Shown: positions 40,588 to 50,578, counted from the stretch's first letter. The stretch is 54,421 bases of DNA from an uncultured bacterium (GCA_903885965.1 CAISKQ010000066.1:1-54421); one strand, 5' to 3'. The notes: generated by a model from the sequence alone, not told the origin. Made by a program: numbers and translations.

Positions 40588-41550
40588 TTAATGGGCAGCT
40601 GCCGCGCATTCAAATTTGCCCCAAACAGTCACACCAGTTATTCCCAAGTCAGTTCTTGCGCCAATCACAAGCAGCAACGTATTTATCATAAGCCAAGCTG
40701 CCAAAATGATCACAAAGCCAATGGCCGCATTTTTCATTGCGCCTTTTGCCAACTCAATCATTCCAGATTCGCCCACTGAAACTATATACATAACTCCAGC
40801 CACCGTAAAAATCGTCAAGGCAAGTCCAATTGCAATCTTCAAAAGATAAATAATAATTGTATGTATGCCGATTATCAAGTCACAAAGGGTACACATTGGC
40901 TGCCCGCCTCTTCCACATGAAATAATCCCACCAGCCGCAGTTGTACCGGGAACCATATTATCTGCAGCAGTATTTGACCCAGTGCTTGGAGTGGTTGTTG
41001 GCGTAGTACCACCAGGCACGACAGGCATCGCTGCGCTTGGAACGCAGCATTTTCTGCCTCCAGAACAATCACCATCGTAAGCCCAGCCAGAGCAATCCGT
41101 ACTATTACACCTACCAGTAACCTTTGAAACAGAACCCAGACAAGCATTAGTTCCGGTTGTTTTAGTGCTGACATCATTCGTGCAACAATATCCGCTTGGC
41201 CAACCGCAATCAGTGGCTCCGGCAATTGTGTACTCAGGAAGACAAGCGGAGCCGCATGTTCCATTCATGCTCGCACAAGTAATTGAATCTTGATAGGCTG
41301 TACATTTATAACCAGTGGTAGTGCCAACAAGGACTTGCTGACAAGCAGCAAGCGTATCATAAATAGTTGTTACTCCTTGATCATTAGAAACAATGGCTCC
41401 TGTTGTAATTACAGTTAAATGATATTTCACTGCAGCTGAAACAGAGGGAATAAATGACGGTGAAAAAAATACCGCAAGAATTATAACAGCGAATAAAATA
41501 ACCTTATTTTTTATTTTAAATATTTTCATTCCAATATCCCTTACTTTCAA
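40588..41550 (-). CDS. VirB2-like membrane protein with long Cys-rich domain
   Basis: The 320-aa protein has a signal peptide (about 15-39), a Cys-rich region (about 65-170) that contains two CC pairs and more than fifteen Cys, a Pro/Thr linker, a short CxxxxxMCTLCD segment, and two hydrophobic helices (about 225-255 and 270-296). The membrane part ends ITGVTVWGKFECAA. ATG 41529 is an alternative start. It is a paralogue of the next gene. The repeated Cys pattern suggests small disulfide-knot repeats exposed on the cell surface. Confidence 0.75.
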   Translation of the reverse strand: MKVRDIGMKIFKIKNKVILFAVIILAVFFSPSFIPSVSAAVKYHLTVITTGAIVSNDQGVTTIYDTLAACQQVLVGTTTGYKCTAYQDSITCASMNGTCGSACLPEYTIAGATDCGWPSGYCCTNDVSTKTTGTNACLGSVSKVTGRCNSTDCSGWAYDGDCSGGRKCCVPSAAMPVVPGGTTPTTTPSTGSNTAADNMVPGTTAAGGIISCGRGGQPMCTLCDLIIGIHTIIIYLLKIAIGLALTIFTVAGVMYIVSVGESGMIELAKGAMKNAAIGFVIILAAWLMINTLLLVIGARTDLGITGVTVWGKFECAAAAH

Positions 41551-41553
41551 AAA

Positions 41554-43017
41554 TTATTTTTTTGTTTGCATTAAGGTGTCTAATCTGTTTTTCATTAGTA
41601 CCAATGCTTGATGCAAGGATGTATCACCTCTGCCAATTGAATCAATACCCTCGGCAAATATTTTTTCAATAGCATCCGGATCTACCTGATACCAACTTTT
41701 TGCAATCAAATTTCCGCTTGCAAAAACACCCAATGTTGCATCTCTTTTTTGCAAATCAATGATATCACGACGAGCTGCTGGCTGATTAGTTAACTTTAGA
41801 TAGCTAACAGCTGGGTCAAAAGTAGTTGGAAAATCTTTACTATTTTTCGTCACGGCATTATACAGCGTCACGGTCCCCGCATTCTTTAAGGTTAAAAACT
41901 TCAAAAATTGCCATGCTTCGTGCGTGCGAATTGCGTCTGTAATTGGAGCAATGGTCGCCCCCTTCTGCGGAGTAGTTGAGGTGGGTCTGTTTTTTGTAAC
42001 AGCATATCCCCAATAATTCGCATAAGAAACAGGCTTGCTTGGGTTAACTTGCGGAACAGCTGCCACAGCATAGTTTAATTTTGGATTTTTGTTTTTTATA
42101 TTATTTCCCTGCCAGGAATAGCTCAATATCATTCCGACATTGCCATTGGCAAACGCATCAATTGAATTAAGTTGTCTACTGTTCCAGCAGTAAACTGGAT
42201 TCAGGACCATTGAAAGCAAGCTAACTCTTGCAAATTGAGTATAGTATCCCAATGCCTGTTCGCCAGGTTGAACATTGACTCCGTCTTGACCAGTAGAACC
42301 TTGGTCAATCCTAGCAACCATTCCTTTCTTGGTCGGCAGTTCGGCCCCATTTTGCAGCATTAATAAACTAAGGATATCGCTATATCTATTTACATTTTGC
42401 GAAGTTCCCATTGCAGTCCCAAATCTGCTAATATTTCCAACTGCATCCAATTTAGTCAGCAACTGGACATCATTACTAAATTCCTGCCATGTTTTTGGTG
42501 GAGCAGTTATTCCAGCTGCATTGAAAATATCTTTATTATAATAAAGTTGCATAGAATCAACACTTAGTGGTGTAGCATAAACCCTTCCTCCATCCACAAA
42601 GTCTGCCGAAACAACATCTGGAAAATTTGTATTCATATCCTGCTCATTAACAAGGATTGAGGGAGCTGGTTCCAACTTATTCTCATAAGAAGGAAGCCAT
42701 GCATTACTCATCAAAAAGATATCTGGCCCTTGCCCTGAAGCTAGCGCATCAAGCAAATCCTGTTTGTAGGTGTCCTGACTAAACTTGCGATATTTAATAT
42801 CAACAATATATGGATTCAAATCCTTATATTTATTTATAATTTCACCATACGCCACAGACTCGTCAAGCATTCCCCAGACCTCCAAACTTACTTTGTAACC
42901 TTGATTCTGACTTCCACAACCTGAAAAAATGGGCATCGCCAAAATAACCACAAAAGCCAAGCAAAATCTTCCCTTATGCTTTATCCAAGAAATTATTGTT
43001 TTTTTAGTTGATTTCAT
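41554..43017 (-). CDS. Extracellular solute-binding lipoprotein (family 1)
   Basis: The 487-aa protein has a signal with the lipobox IFSGCGS (Cys near residue 34) and then the family 1 substrate-binding fold: KVSLEVWGMLDE, MQLYYNKDIFNAAGITAPPKTW and NGNVGMILSYSWQG. Such proteins deliver sugars or peptides to ABC transporters, but no permease or ATPase of that type is in the window. It lies four bases upstream of the Cys-rich VirB2-like gene on the same strand, so it may function on the surface as an adhesin or ligand-binding part of the secretion island (inference). Confidence 0.85.
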   Translation of the reverse strand: MKSTKKTIISWIKHKGRFCLAFVVILAMPIFSGCGSQNQGYKVSLEVWGMLDESVAYGEIINKYKDLNPYIVDIKYRKFSQDTYKQDLLDALASGQGPDIFLMSNAWLPSYENKLEPAPSILVNEQDMNTNFPDVVSADFVDGGRVYATPLSVDSMQLYYNKDIFNAAGITAPPKTWQEFSNDVQLLTKLDAVGNISRFGTAMGTSQNVNRYSDILSLLMLQNGAELPTKKGMVARIDQGSTGQDGVNVQPGEQALGYYTQFARVSLLSMVLNPVYCWNSRQLNSIDAFANGNVGMILSYSWQGNNIKNKNPKLNYAVAAVPQVNPSKPVSYANYWGYAVTKNRPTSTTPQKGATIAPITDAIRTHEAWQFLKFLTLKNAGTVTLYNAVTKNSKDFPTTFDPAVSYLKLTNQPAARRDIIDLQKRDATLGVFASGNLIAKSWYQVDPDAIEKIFAEGIDSIGRGDTSLHQALVLMKNRLDTLMQTKK

Positions 43018-43569
43018 TTATTTTTTTGCAATAAAAGCAAAGTGAAAACTTCCCGCTTCTATTGAATTCTCAATTGAAAACTTTACCTCCGCAAGCATTT
43101 CTTTAAGCTCTTTCTCTGGGATTCGAAGTTTCGGACTTGGTCCAATATTAAGTTCATTACTGTTCCATTCAATAAACAAGGCTTTTCCTCCAGGCTTAAG
43201 GACCCTATATGCCTCTTTAATAATTACGTCCTTCTTCTGATTTTGAAAAATAATATCCTTTAAGATAACCCAATCTAAACAATTATCCCTCAATTTTGTT
43301 CCACCAATATTTTCCAGGTTAACTCTTCTAGCAACAACGTTAACAACGCCTGAAAATTTTGCCCTACTCGTCACAGTTTCAATTATCTGAGGAAGAATAT
43401 CGAAAGAATAAACAAGTCCATCATTTCCAATAGCTTTAGCAAACGGGAATGTAAAATATCCTGGACCACAACCAAAATCAGCAACCGTGCAACCCTTTTC
43501 CACATTAAGTTGAGCAATAATTTTTATTGGATCCAAAAACTTTCCAACCGAGTTTTCTATATCTTTCAT
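43018..43569 (-). CDS. Class I SAM-dependent methyltransferase, UbiE/methyltransferase 11 type
   Basis: The 183-aa protein has motif I VADFGCGPGYFTFPFAKAIG (about 29-48), an acidic residue after strand 2 (YSFDIL), and the post-II motifs CLDWVILKDIIFQNQ and EAYRVLKPGGKALFIEWN typical of small-molecule methyltransferases. The substrate is unknown. Its stop adjoins the start of the solute-binding protein gene, suggesting a shared transcript with the secretion island. Confidence 0.85.
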   Translation of the reverse strand: MKDIENSVGKFLDPIKIIAQLNVEKGCTVADFGCGPGYFTFPFAKAIGNDGLVYSFDILPQIIETVTSRAKFSGVVNVVARRVNLENIGGTKLRDNCLDWVILKDIIFQNQKKDVIIKEAYRVLKPGGKALFIEWNSNELNIGPSPKLRIPEKELKEMLAEVKFSIENSIEAGSFHFAFIAKK

Positions 43570-43740
43570 GCTAATAATGTTATATTATATTTACCTCTTC
43601 CATTTTACATCAAAAAAGCTAAAATGACAAAATACATTTACTATATTATTAAATTACTATATTGTTAAATTGTTAAACTCTGACAAAATTCAATTTTGTG
43701 TATTTGTATTTTGTTTATTGTTTATTGAATCTTGCTGTAT

Positions 43741-43829
43741 GGAGGGTTGGCAGAGCCCGGTCGAATGCGCCGCACTCGAAATGCGGTAGGGGAGAAATCT
43801 CCTCGCAGGTTCAAATCCTGTGCCCTCCG
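43741..43829 (+). tRNA. tRNA-Ser (anticodon CGA)
   Basis: GGAGGGT and GCCCTCC form the acceptor stem (one G-T pair), followed by the discriminator G. The anticodon arm is CCGCA-CTCGAAA-TGCGG, giving CGA for UCG codons. A long variable arm, TAGGGGAGAAATCTCCTC, is typical of type II tRNAs, and GGTTCAAATCC is the T loop. CCA is not encoded. Confidence 0.95.
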
Positions 43830-43855
43830 CACTGAATCGATAATTTGAAAATTAG

Positions 43856-45547
43856 ATGGAAAAGAAAATCTTATTTTTCGTAAAAAATAATTACCTACTG
43901 CTTTTTCTTCTGTTTTATGGTGTTTTTCTTATCTTTTACAAATGGTCCGGTAGCCTGATGGGAGACGAGGCTACCTATAGTCAAGTTGCCAAAGAATCTC
44001 TTCTGGGAAATTCGTTTTTAACCCTTCATTGGAAACAACAACTCTGGTTTGAAAAACCCCCCTTAATAATCTGGTTGACAGCTCTTTCATTTAAAACTTT
44101 TGGTATCTCGGAAACATCTGCACATATTTTTCCAGGTATTTTTGGCATATTGTCATCTTTGGCTCTATACAGCATCGCAACTGAGCTTTTTAAAAATAAA
44201 CTTGCTGGTTTTTTTGCTGGTTTTGTCTTTCTCGCGACCCCAATAATTCTACTCTACAACCGAAATGTCATGATGGACATTCCTGTTGGTTTTTTTGCAT
44301 CCATATGCCTACTGGCTCTTTTAAAAATACGTGCCAAAAATAACAACAGATGGTGGCTACTCTATTTCATTGCAATGGGGCTTGGAATTCTTACAAAAGA
44401 TATCATGGGCTTTCTCCCATTAATATTCATTTCGCTTTTTGCAATAACTGAAAAAAATCTCCGCTTCCTAAAAGACAAGTACTTCCTCCTGGGGCTAGCA
44501 TGTCTTTTTCTAATTGTCGCGCCTTGGCACCTGTATATGAGCATAAAATTTGGAACACCCTTTTGGAATGACTATCTTGGTTTTCATGTCTGGAAAAGAT
44601 TTAGCACCCAAATATTCCAACACCCGTGGAAAGATGCGACAAATCTTGGATATTTAAAACTACTCCTGCTCCGAAGTGGCATCTGGTTTTGGCTTCTCAT
44701 AGGATTTTCCGTTGCAATAACTACGACCTTCGTTATTAAATCGAAAGGAACCTTAAAAATCAAAACGCCGCCATATTCCAATATTTTTTCAGCATGGACC
44801 CACAGCAATCGAAAAACTTGGATCATTTTACTATTTTGGGCAGTTGCCTGCATCATTCCCTTTTTTCTCGCCGCGACAAAACTGCCTAATTACATGGTTT
44901 TAGTTTTTTTCCCAATTTCGATATTTGTTGGCGGATTTTTAGCGTTTCTCTTCAAAAATAGCCTACCCGCATCCATCCTTTGCGTCATTTCTTTGATAAA
45001 TTTTTTTCCGATTACGCGCCTCCGCGCCTCCGATTTCGGTGAAGCTCACTTCCTCTTTCCGAAACTTCTCATCAGATTTTTCAATTTTAACGATAAAGCG
45101 TTACTGCTATCTGCATTTGCGCTATTGATAATTCTTATTTTGCTTTACATGCGCTTAAGAAAAGACCACGCCTTGCTATTCAATAAAGTTGCCATAATTA
45201 TCTTTGTTGGCATGAACACTCTAATTCCCTTCAGCCCAACCAGGAATGAATTTCTCAAAGGTCTTGGACAAGATATAATCGTTCTTTCAAAAAATCAACC
45301 GATAACACTTTATTATAAAATTCAACCTGACCAATATTCTTTTGACTGGGTTGAAGCTTTCTATCTCCCACCGCAAAGCAGAATAATCAATATCGAAAGT
45401 AATAAGCCAGTTATTTTAGCAAAAAATCAGACACGTATTAAACATCTTTGTTTTGTGGAAAAAAGCTTTTCAAATGAGGAAATTTTGAAAAATGCCGTCC
45501 GCACCTATAATGAAGGTTTTTTATTAAATTGCTTTTTAGAAAAGTAG
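43856..45547 (+). CDS. Glycosyltransferase of the ArnT/PMT (GT39/GT83) type
   Basis: The 563-aa polytopic membrane protein has about eleven hydrophobic segments. The first extracytoplasmic loop holds MGDEATYSQVAKESLL, the Asp-Glu motif of the GT-C superfamily, and then KQQLWFEKPPLIIWLTAL, the signature of ArnT-like enzymes. It probably transfers a lipid-linked sugar to a surface lipid, glycan or protein; the acceptor is unknown. It starts 26 bases after the tRNA, without an SD. Confidence 0.87.
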   Translation: MEKKILFFVKNNYLLLFLLFYGVFLIFYKWSGSLMGDEATYSQVAKESLLGNSFLTLHWKQQLWFEKPPLIIWLTALSFKTFGISETSAHIFPGIFGILSSLALYSIATELFKNKLAGFFAGFVFLATPIILLYNRNVMMDIPVGFFASICLLALLKIRAKNNNRWWLLYFIAMGLGILTKDIMGFLPLIFISLFAITEKNLRFLKDKYFLLGLACLFLIVAPWHLYMSIKFGTPFWNDYLGFHVWKRFSTQIFQHPWKDATNLGYLKLLLLRSGIWFWLLIGFSVAITTTFVIKSKGTLKIKTPPYSNIFSAWTHSNRKTWIILLFWAVACIIPFFLAATKLPNYMVLVFFPISIFVGGFLAFLFKNSLPASILCVISLINFFPITRLRASDFGEAHFLFPKLLIRFFNFNDKALLLSAFALLIILILLYMRLRKDHALLFNKVAIIIFVGMNTLIPFSPTRNEFLKGLGQDIIVLSKNQPITLYYKIQPDQYSFDWVEAFYLPPQSRIINIESNKPVILAKNQTRIKHLCFVEKSFSNEEILKNAVRTYNEGFLLNCFLEK

Positions 45548-45662
45548 ATTCCCGTTTGTCAGGCAGATACTTTTAAAACGTTTCAAAAAACCTATTTTTT
45601 TCTTTACATAAAGCAATTACGGTGTTACGCTAATGTATGTATCCTATTTTTAAGATACTATT

Positions 45663-46166
45663 ATGAATCTATCACCACAAATCATTTTAATCATATCTAT
45701 TTTTGGCATGCTTCTAGGCCTTTTAGGGCTAATTTTTGCTATTATTTCAATCTCGAAGCTAAAAAAAGTTGAAAACAAGCTGGAAATTTTCTTTGCAGGG
45801 AAAAATGTTACCAACCTTGAATCAATTTTGCTTTCGCATAGCGAAGAATTAGTTGTACTTGACAAGGAAATTCAAGAATTGTTTGAAATTTCCAATCGAA
45901 TTCATAACTTAGCATTGCGAAGTATCCACAAAGTTGGTATTGTCAGATTTAACCCATTCAAAGACATTGGTGGCGATCAGAGCTTCGCCCTGGCCTTGCT
46001 AGACGGAAAAGATAGTGGGCTCGTAATATCATCATTGCACACCAGAGAGGGCACTAGGATTTATTCAAAACCAGTTAGCAGAGGTGTTGCAGAAAAGTAT
46101 ACACTCACGGAAGAGGAAGAAAAAGCTATAAAGGAAGCAATTGTTCCCAAGCCAACGAAAATTTAA
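45663..46166 (+). CDS. DUF4446 family membrane-anchored protein
   Basis: The 167-aa protein has one N-terminal membrane helix (about 8-30), a short coiled coil (about 30-80), and a C-terminal domain with VGIVRFNPFKDIGGDQSFAL and GLVISSLHTREGTRIYSKPV. This is the conserved DUF4446 core found in Firmicutes and CPR. The function is unknown in the family. It lies 48 bases upstream of infB on the same strand. Confidence 0.85.
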   Translation: MNLSPQIILIISIFGMLLGLLGLIFAIISISKLKKVENKLEIFFAGKNVTNLESILLSHSEELVVLDKEIQELFEISNRIHNLALRSIHKVGIVRFNPFKDIGGDQSFALALLDGKDSGLVISSLHTREGTRIYSKPVSRGVAEKYTLTEEEEKAIKEAIVPKPTKI

Positions 46167-46214
46167 CCAGACTTAATTTAATTTAATTTAATTTTTATTT
46201 CCAAATCAGCTATC

Positions 46215-47996
46215 ATGACTCAACCAGAAAAAAAACTTGTCAAACTACCACAAAGCGTCACTATCAAAAAATTCAGTGAGTTGCTTGCTTTGCCAGTGTC
46301 TCAAGTCATAACTGAACTACTAAAAAACAATATTCTCGCAACTATCAACGAGGAGATTGATTTTGACACTGCGACGATAATCGCGCAGGACTTGGGCTTT
46401 GAGACCGAACCTGATTTGGAAGTTTCGGACAGCGAAACAATTACGCTTGAAAAATTGATTGACATTTGCAAAAAAGAAAAAGAGTCCGGCAAAAACTTGC
46501 GTCCCCGACCACCAGTTGTCACAATTTTGGGACATGTAGATCACGGCAAAACAACCTTACTTGATACAATCCGAAAAGCTAGCGTTGCTGCCAAAGAAGC
46601 CGGCGGCATCACTCAGCACATTAGTGCCTATCAAGTCAAAAAGAAGGGTCAATTAATCACATTCATTGACACGCCCGGTCATGAAGCCTTTTCTGGCATG
46701 AGACAACGCGGAGTTAGTATTGCCGATATTGCCGTTTTAGTTGTAGCTGCTGATGATGGTGTGCGCCCACAGACAAAAGAGGTTATCGAATATCTCAAAG
46801 ACAAAAAAATTCCTACCGTCGTAGCTATCAATAAAATTGACAAACAAGATGCCAATCTTCCGAGAGTCAAACAAGAGTTGGCTGATAACGGCATTTTGAT
46901 TGAACAATGGGGTGGCAATGTTATGTGCACCGAAATTAGTGCCAAACAAAATATTGGAATTGAAGATTTGCTTGAAAGGATTTTACTTGTCGCTGAAATG
47001 GAAGATTTTAGAGTCGATGATAAACGAGATGGTTTGGCAGTTGTGCTTGAATCAAATCTTGATCCACAAAAGGGACCGATTGCAACCGTGCTAATCAAAA
47101 CCGGCACACTTAAAGTGGGTCAAGACGTAACTGCTGGCACAACTTATGGCAGAATCAAAAAAATCGAAGATTTTAGTGGTCGCAATTTGTTAACCGCCGG
47201 ACCTTCCACGCCAGTGACTATTATGGGACTTGGCAGTACGCCAAATACTAATGACATTTTGCAAGTAGTTAGCGGAAAATCAATTGCTAGACTCAAATCA
47301 AAAGAGTTTTCGGGGGGACTCATTGAAAGAAAGGAAAAAGTCACTTCCCAGAAACTGATGCGGATCATCGAAGATGACAAAATTCAAAAATTAAACATAA
47401 TCCTTAAAGCTGATGTTCAAGGCTCACTTGAAGCGATTCAGCAAATCATTTCAACACTGAAAACAGATGAAGTAATTGTTAATTATGCTGAAACTGGAGT
47501 TGGAAACATTACTGAGTCTGATGTGAAAACTGGTGCTCCTTCGCAAGCAATAATATTTGGATTTAATGTTGAAACAACTCCTGTGGCCAAAAGATTAGCC
47601 GAATCAAGTGGCGTTGCAATCAAAAATTTCAAGATTATCTATGAGCTTGTAGCCGAAGTCAAAAGAATCATTATCGACATGTTGCCACCAGAAATTGTAC
47701 GCACCGACCTTGGCCTGGTTTCTGTCCTAGCCATTTTCAAAACTGGCAAGCGTGACATGATTGTTGGCGGCCGCGTAAGTGAGGGTAAAATCATCAAGAA
47801 TGCCCTAATCGAAATCAAGCGCGATGGAGAAATAGTTGGTAAAGGAAAAATTGAAAACCTGCAACAAGACAAGAAGCCTACAACTGAAGTTGGACAAGGA
47901 AATGAATGTGGAGTTGTCTTCGAGGGTGACACCAAAATCAAGGAAGGTGACACGCTAATTGCCTACACTGAAGAAGAAAAGAAAAGAACTCTCTAA
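46215..47996 (+). CDS. infB: Translation initiation factor IF-2
   Basis: The 593-aa GTPase has an N-terminal IF2N domain (about 14-65), the G domain with GHVDHGKTT (106-114), DTPGHEAF (G3), and NKIDK (G4), then domains II to IV. It positions initiator tRNA on the ribosome. It is shorter than E. coli IF-2, lacking the extended N-terminal linker, as in many reduced genomes. An rbfA gene follows. Confidence 0.95.
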   Translation: MTQPEKKLVKLPQSVTIKKFSELLALPVSQVITELLKNNILATINEEIDFDTATIIAQDLGFETEPDLEVSDSETITLEKLIDICKKEKESGKNLRPRPPVVTILGHVDHGKTTLLDTIRKASVAAKEAGGITQHISAYQVKKKGQLITFIDTPGHEAFSGMRQRGVSIADIAVLVVAADDGVRPQTKEVIEYLKDKKIPTVVAINKIDKQDANLPRVKQELADNGILIEQWGGNVMCTEISAKQNIGIEDLLERILLVAEMEDFRVDDKRDGLAVVLESNLDPQKGPIATVLIKTGTLKVGQDVTAGTTYGRIKKIEDFSGRNLLTAGPSTPVTIMGLGSTPNTNDILQVVSGKSIARLKSKEFSGGLIERKEKVTSQKLMRIIEDDKIQKLNIILKADVQGSLEAIQQIISTLKTDEVIVNYAETGVGNITESDVKTGAPSQAIIFGFNVETTPVAKRLAESSGVAIKNFKIIYELVAEVKRIIIDMLPPEIVRTDLGLVSVLAIFKTGKRDMIVGGRVSEGKIIKNALIEIKRDGEIVGKGKIENLQQDKKPTTEVGQGNECGVVFEGDTKIKEGDTLIAYTEEEKKRTL

Positions 47997-48002
47997 TATT
48001 AC

Positions 48003-48140
48003 AAGAAACAACAACCAAGATACAAACCCCAAACAAAACTCAATAATCAATTCTCAAACATTCAAATCATTTGTATTTTTGGATATTGGAATTTGAAATT
48101 TGTTTGGATTTTGTTTTTTGTATTTTGATTATTGACTACC
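48003..48140. repeat. AT-rich foldback element 2
   Basis: ACAAACCCCAAACAAAACTC and later TTTGTTTGGATTTTG, with CAATAATCAATT and TTTTGATTATTG, form an imperfect inverted repeat between infB and rbfA. Confidence 0.45.
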
Positions 48141-48145
48141 GTCCT

Positions 48146-48475
48146 ATGTCTCAAAGAATCACAAAATTAAATAAACTTATTCAAAATCATCTGGGAGAAA
48201 TTTTTCAAAGAGAACTCAGCCTCAAGCCGGGTGTCTTTTTGACAATCTCAAAGGTTGACACAACGCCAGATGTCAGATATACTCGAGTGTCCATAAGTGT
48301 TTTCCCCTACAAGGAATCCAACTATGCGCTAAAGACTATTGGCAAAGAAAAATTCGCTATCCAAGGCGCGCTTAACCGAAAACTAGCTATCAAGCCTCTG
48401 CCAAGATTAGTCTTCCAAATTGATTCAACCGAAGAAAAGGCCGATGAAATTGAAAAAATTCTCTTGCAGATTTAA
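48146..48475 (+). CDS. rbfA: Ribosome-binding factor A
   Basis: ATG 48146 (MSQRITKLNKLIQNHLGEIF) is chosen because it matches the RbfA N-terminus; the longer frame begins in a repeat. The 109-aa protein has the single KH-like domain with SKVDTTPDVRYTRVSISVFP and RLVFQIDSTEEKADEI. It assists 16S rRNA maturation. A foldback repeat separates it from infB, and a terminator follows. Confidence 0.88.
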   Translation: MSQRITKLNKLIQNHLGEIFQRELSLKPGVFLTISKVDTTPDVRYTRVSISVFPYKESNYALKTIGKEKFAIQGALNRKLAIKPLPRLVFQIDSTEEKADEIEKILLQI

Positions 48476-48503
48476 AGTTCAATTTCATCCTTCATAGATT
48501 TAC

Positions 48504-48540
48504 AAAAAATCTTAAACCTTTCTCGGTTTAAGATTTTTTT
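48504..48540 (+). terminator. Terminator after rbfA
   Basis: AAAAAATCTTAAACC and GGTTTAAGATTTTTT form a 15-bp stem around a six-base loop and end in T. It could work in both directions. Confidence 0.85.
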
Positions 48541-48563
48541 CAACAAGGCTTTCACAATACTTC

Positions 48564-49523
48564 ATGAAAAATTTTACTGCTGAATTTAAAACTCTTTCCT
48601 ATGTGATTGCCAAATCGCAGCGAATTTTGCTGTTCGCTCACAATGGGCCTGATGGTGACACCGCCGGCAGCGTACTTGCCATGAAGGAATATTTAACCTC
48701 CATAGGAAAAATCACAGATATTGCCTGCAATGATCCACTTCCATCTTTCCTTGAATCGCTGACAACTTATAGTTTTGAATTTCCATCTAAACTTGACTTG
48801 AGCAGCTATGATACGGTAATTGCCTGCGATAGCGTTGAGCGCGGATTTCAAGAAATCTTACCAACTTTACCAGAGAAAACCGCAACCATTTTCATTGATC
48901 ATCATCCTGATATCGCAATTTCCGCGGATGTTATTATTTTGGACGCAAAATGCTCCTCCGCCTGCGAGCTTATTTATGAATATCTCATTTCGCAAGATAT
49001 TCACATCTCAAAAAATATTGCCACATATTTAATGATTGGCGTGCTTTCAGACACCGGAAATTTCCAACATTCAAATACTTCCACTCGCGTTCTGGAAATC
49101 TCGTCCGATCTTATGAAAAAAGGCGCTTCATTTTCAAAAATTATTGAAGCAACTTTTGCCAACAAAAAACTTTCCACTTTGAAATTGTGGGGCATCGCTT
49201 TTGAAAAAGCTAAGATCAATCCAAAAAATGGACTCATAACTACTGTGCTCACGCAACAAGATATCGAGCAATGTAATGCCTCAACTGAAGACATTGGTCA
49301 AGTTGCATCCATTCTCAACACAGTTCCAGGCACAAAGTTTTCTCTGGTGCTTTCTGAGCGCGAAAAAGGCACCATTAAGGGCAGTCTTCGCAGTGAGCAA
49401 TATAAAGGCGTCGATGTCTCAGCTATCGCCCACTTGTTTGGCGGAGGCGGACACAAACTTGCCAGTGGTTTCGAAATTAAAGGTCAAATCAAAGAAACCG
49501 AGACGGGTTGGGAAATCATCTAA
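48564..49523 (+). CDS. DHH/DHHA1 phosphoesterase (NrnA/RecJ-like)
   Basis: The 319-aa protein has AHNGPDGDTAGSVLAM (motif I; Asn in place of the usual Asp-Ala), IACDSVERG, FIDHHPDIAI (the DHH motif near residue 112), IGVLSDTGNFQHSNTS, and the C-terminal GGGGHKLASGFEI of DHHA1. NrnA-type enzymes degrade nanoRNAs and pAp or cyclic dinucleotides. The size fits NrnA better than RecJ. Confidence 0.88.
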   Translation: MKNFTAEFKTLSYVIAKSQRILLFAHNGPDGDTAGSVLAMKEYLTSIGKITDIACNDPLPSFLESLTTYSFEFPSKLDLSSYDTVIACDSVERGFQEILPTLPEKTATIFIDHHPDIAISADVIILDAKCSSACELIYEYLISQDIHISKNIATYLMIGVLSDTGNFQHSNTSTRVLEISSDLMKKGASFSKIIEATFANKKLSTLKLWGIAFEKAKINPKNGLITTVLTQQDIEQCNASTEDIGQVASILNTVPGTKFSLVLSEREKGTIKGSLRSEQYKGVDVSAIAHLFGGGGHKLASGFEIKGQIKETETGWEII

Positions 49524-49622
49524 AGACAATAACCAAACAAATTCCAACATCAAAAAATACAACTGTTTTGAAAATTTGAGGTTTGATTATTGAATTTTGT
49601 TTGGTGTTTGTCTCTTGGTTAT
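49524..49622. repeat. AT-rich foldback element 3
   Basis: GACAATAACCAAACAAATTC and later TTTTGTTTGGTGTTTGTCTC with TTGGTTATTGG form an imperfect inverted repeat. Confidence 0.45.
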
Positions 49623-49750
49623 TGGAAATTAAAAACTTTTTTAATAAACAAACTAGCTTTATTCTGTTATACTTATACCATAATCTAAATAAACATAGCG
49701 TGCAACTCCGCATTTTTGCTTTTTGTTCCATGTTCTATGTTCCATGTTTT

Positions 49751-50578
49751 ATGTACATCGGTTGTCACGTTTCAATTGCAGGAGGAGTTTTCAAAGCACC
49801 TGAAAGGGCTGCCGAGCTTGGCGCTGAGGCGATGCAAATTTTTACTCGCTCTCCTCAGGGTGGCAAAGCCCCCGAACTGACTCCTGAAATCATTTCTGAA
49901 TTTAACCTAAAAGCTAAAAGCTATCAACTAAAAGCTGTTTTTGTGCATACTCCTTATTACATCAACTTCGCTTCTGAAAACAGTCGCATTCGCTATGGCT
50001 CAATCAGTGTCCTGCGTGATGAACTTGAACGTGCCAGCCTACTTGGTGCCAAATATATCATGACTCACCTTGGCAGTGCGGGTCAGCTTCCAGAGAAAGA
50101 AGCTAATGAAAAAACTATCGAAGCGCTGAAAAACTCTTTGGAAGGTTACACGGGATCAACAGAACTGCTAATCGAAAACGCCGCTGGTGCTGGTAAAATC
50201 ATGGGCGCAACCTTTGCACAAATTGCTGAAATAATTAAAGCCGTAAATCATCCCAAACTAGTAGGCGTTTGCCTCGACACCCAGCATTCTTTTGCCTCTG
50301 GCTACGATTGGCGAGATTTTGAAAACACACTGCAAAAAATCGACTCCGAAATTGGCCTCGATAAAATAAAACTTATTCATGCTAATGATAGCAAAACTGA
50401 GTTAGCTTCCAATAAAGACCGCCACGAGCACATCGGCAAAGGCTTGATTGGACAAGAAGCCTTCAAAAACATCGTCGCCTTTGCTCAAGCAAAAAATATC
50501 ACCATGATTCTCGAAACGCCGCACGAGCTTGTTAAGGAAGACATTGAGTTACTGAAAAGTTTACGCAACAGCATCTAA
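49751..50578 (+). CDS. nfo: Endonuclease IV (AP endonuclease)
   Basis: ATG 49751 (MYIGCHVSIAGGVFKAPERA) matches the family start; the upstream frame is not conserved-looking. The 275-aa TIM-barrel enzyme shows FTRSPQGG, VHTPYYINFAS, MTHLGSAG, ENAAGAG, GVCLDTQHSFASGY, HANDSKTELASNKDRHEHIG and ILETPHE, covering the three-zinc site. It cuts abasic sites in base excision repair. Confidence 0.92.
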   Translation: MYIGCHVSIAGGVFKAPERAAELGAEAMQIFTRSPQGGKAPELTPEIISEFNLKAKSYQLKAVFVHTPYYINFASENSRIRYGSISVLRDELERASLLGAKYIMTHLGSAGQLPEKEANEKTIEALKNSLEGYTGSTELLIENAAGAGKIMGATFAQIAEIIKAVNHPKLVGVCLDTQHSFASGYDWRDFENTLQKIDSEIGLDKIKLIHANDSKTELASNKDRHEHIGKGLIGQEAFKNIVAFAQAKNITMILETPHELVKEDIELLKSLRNSI

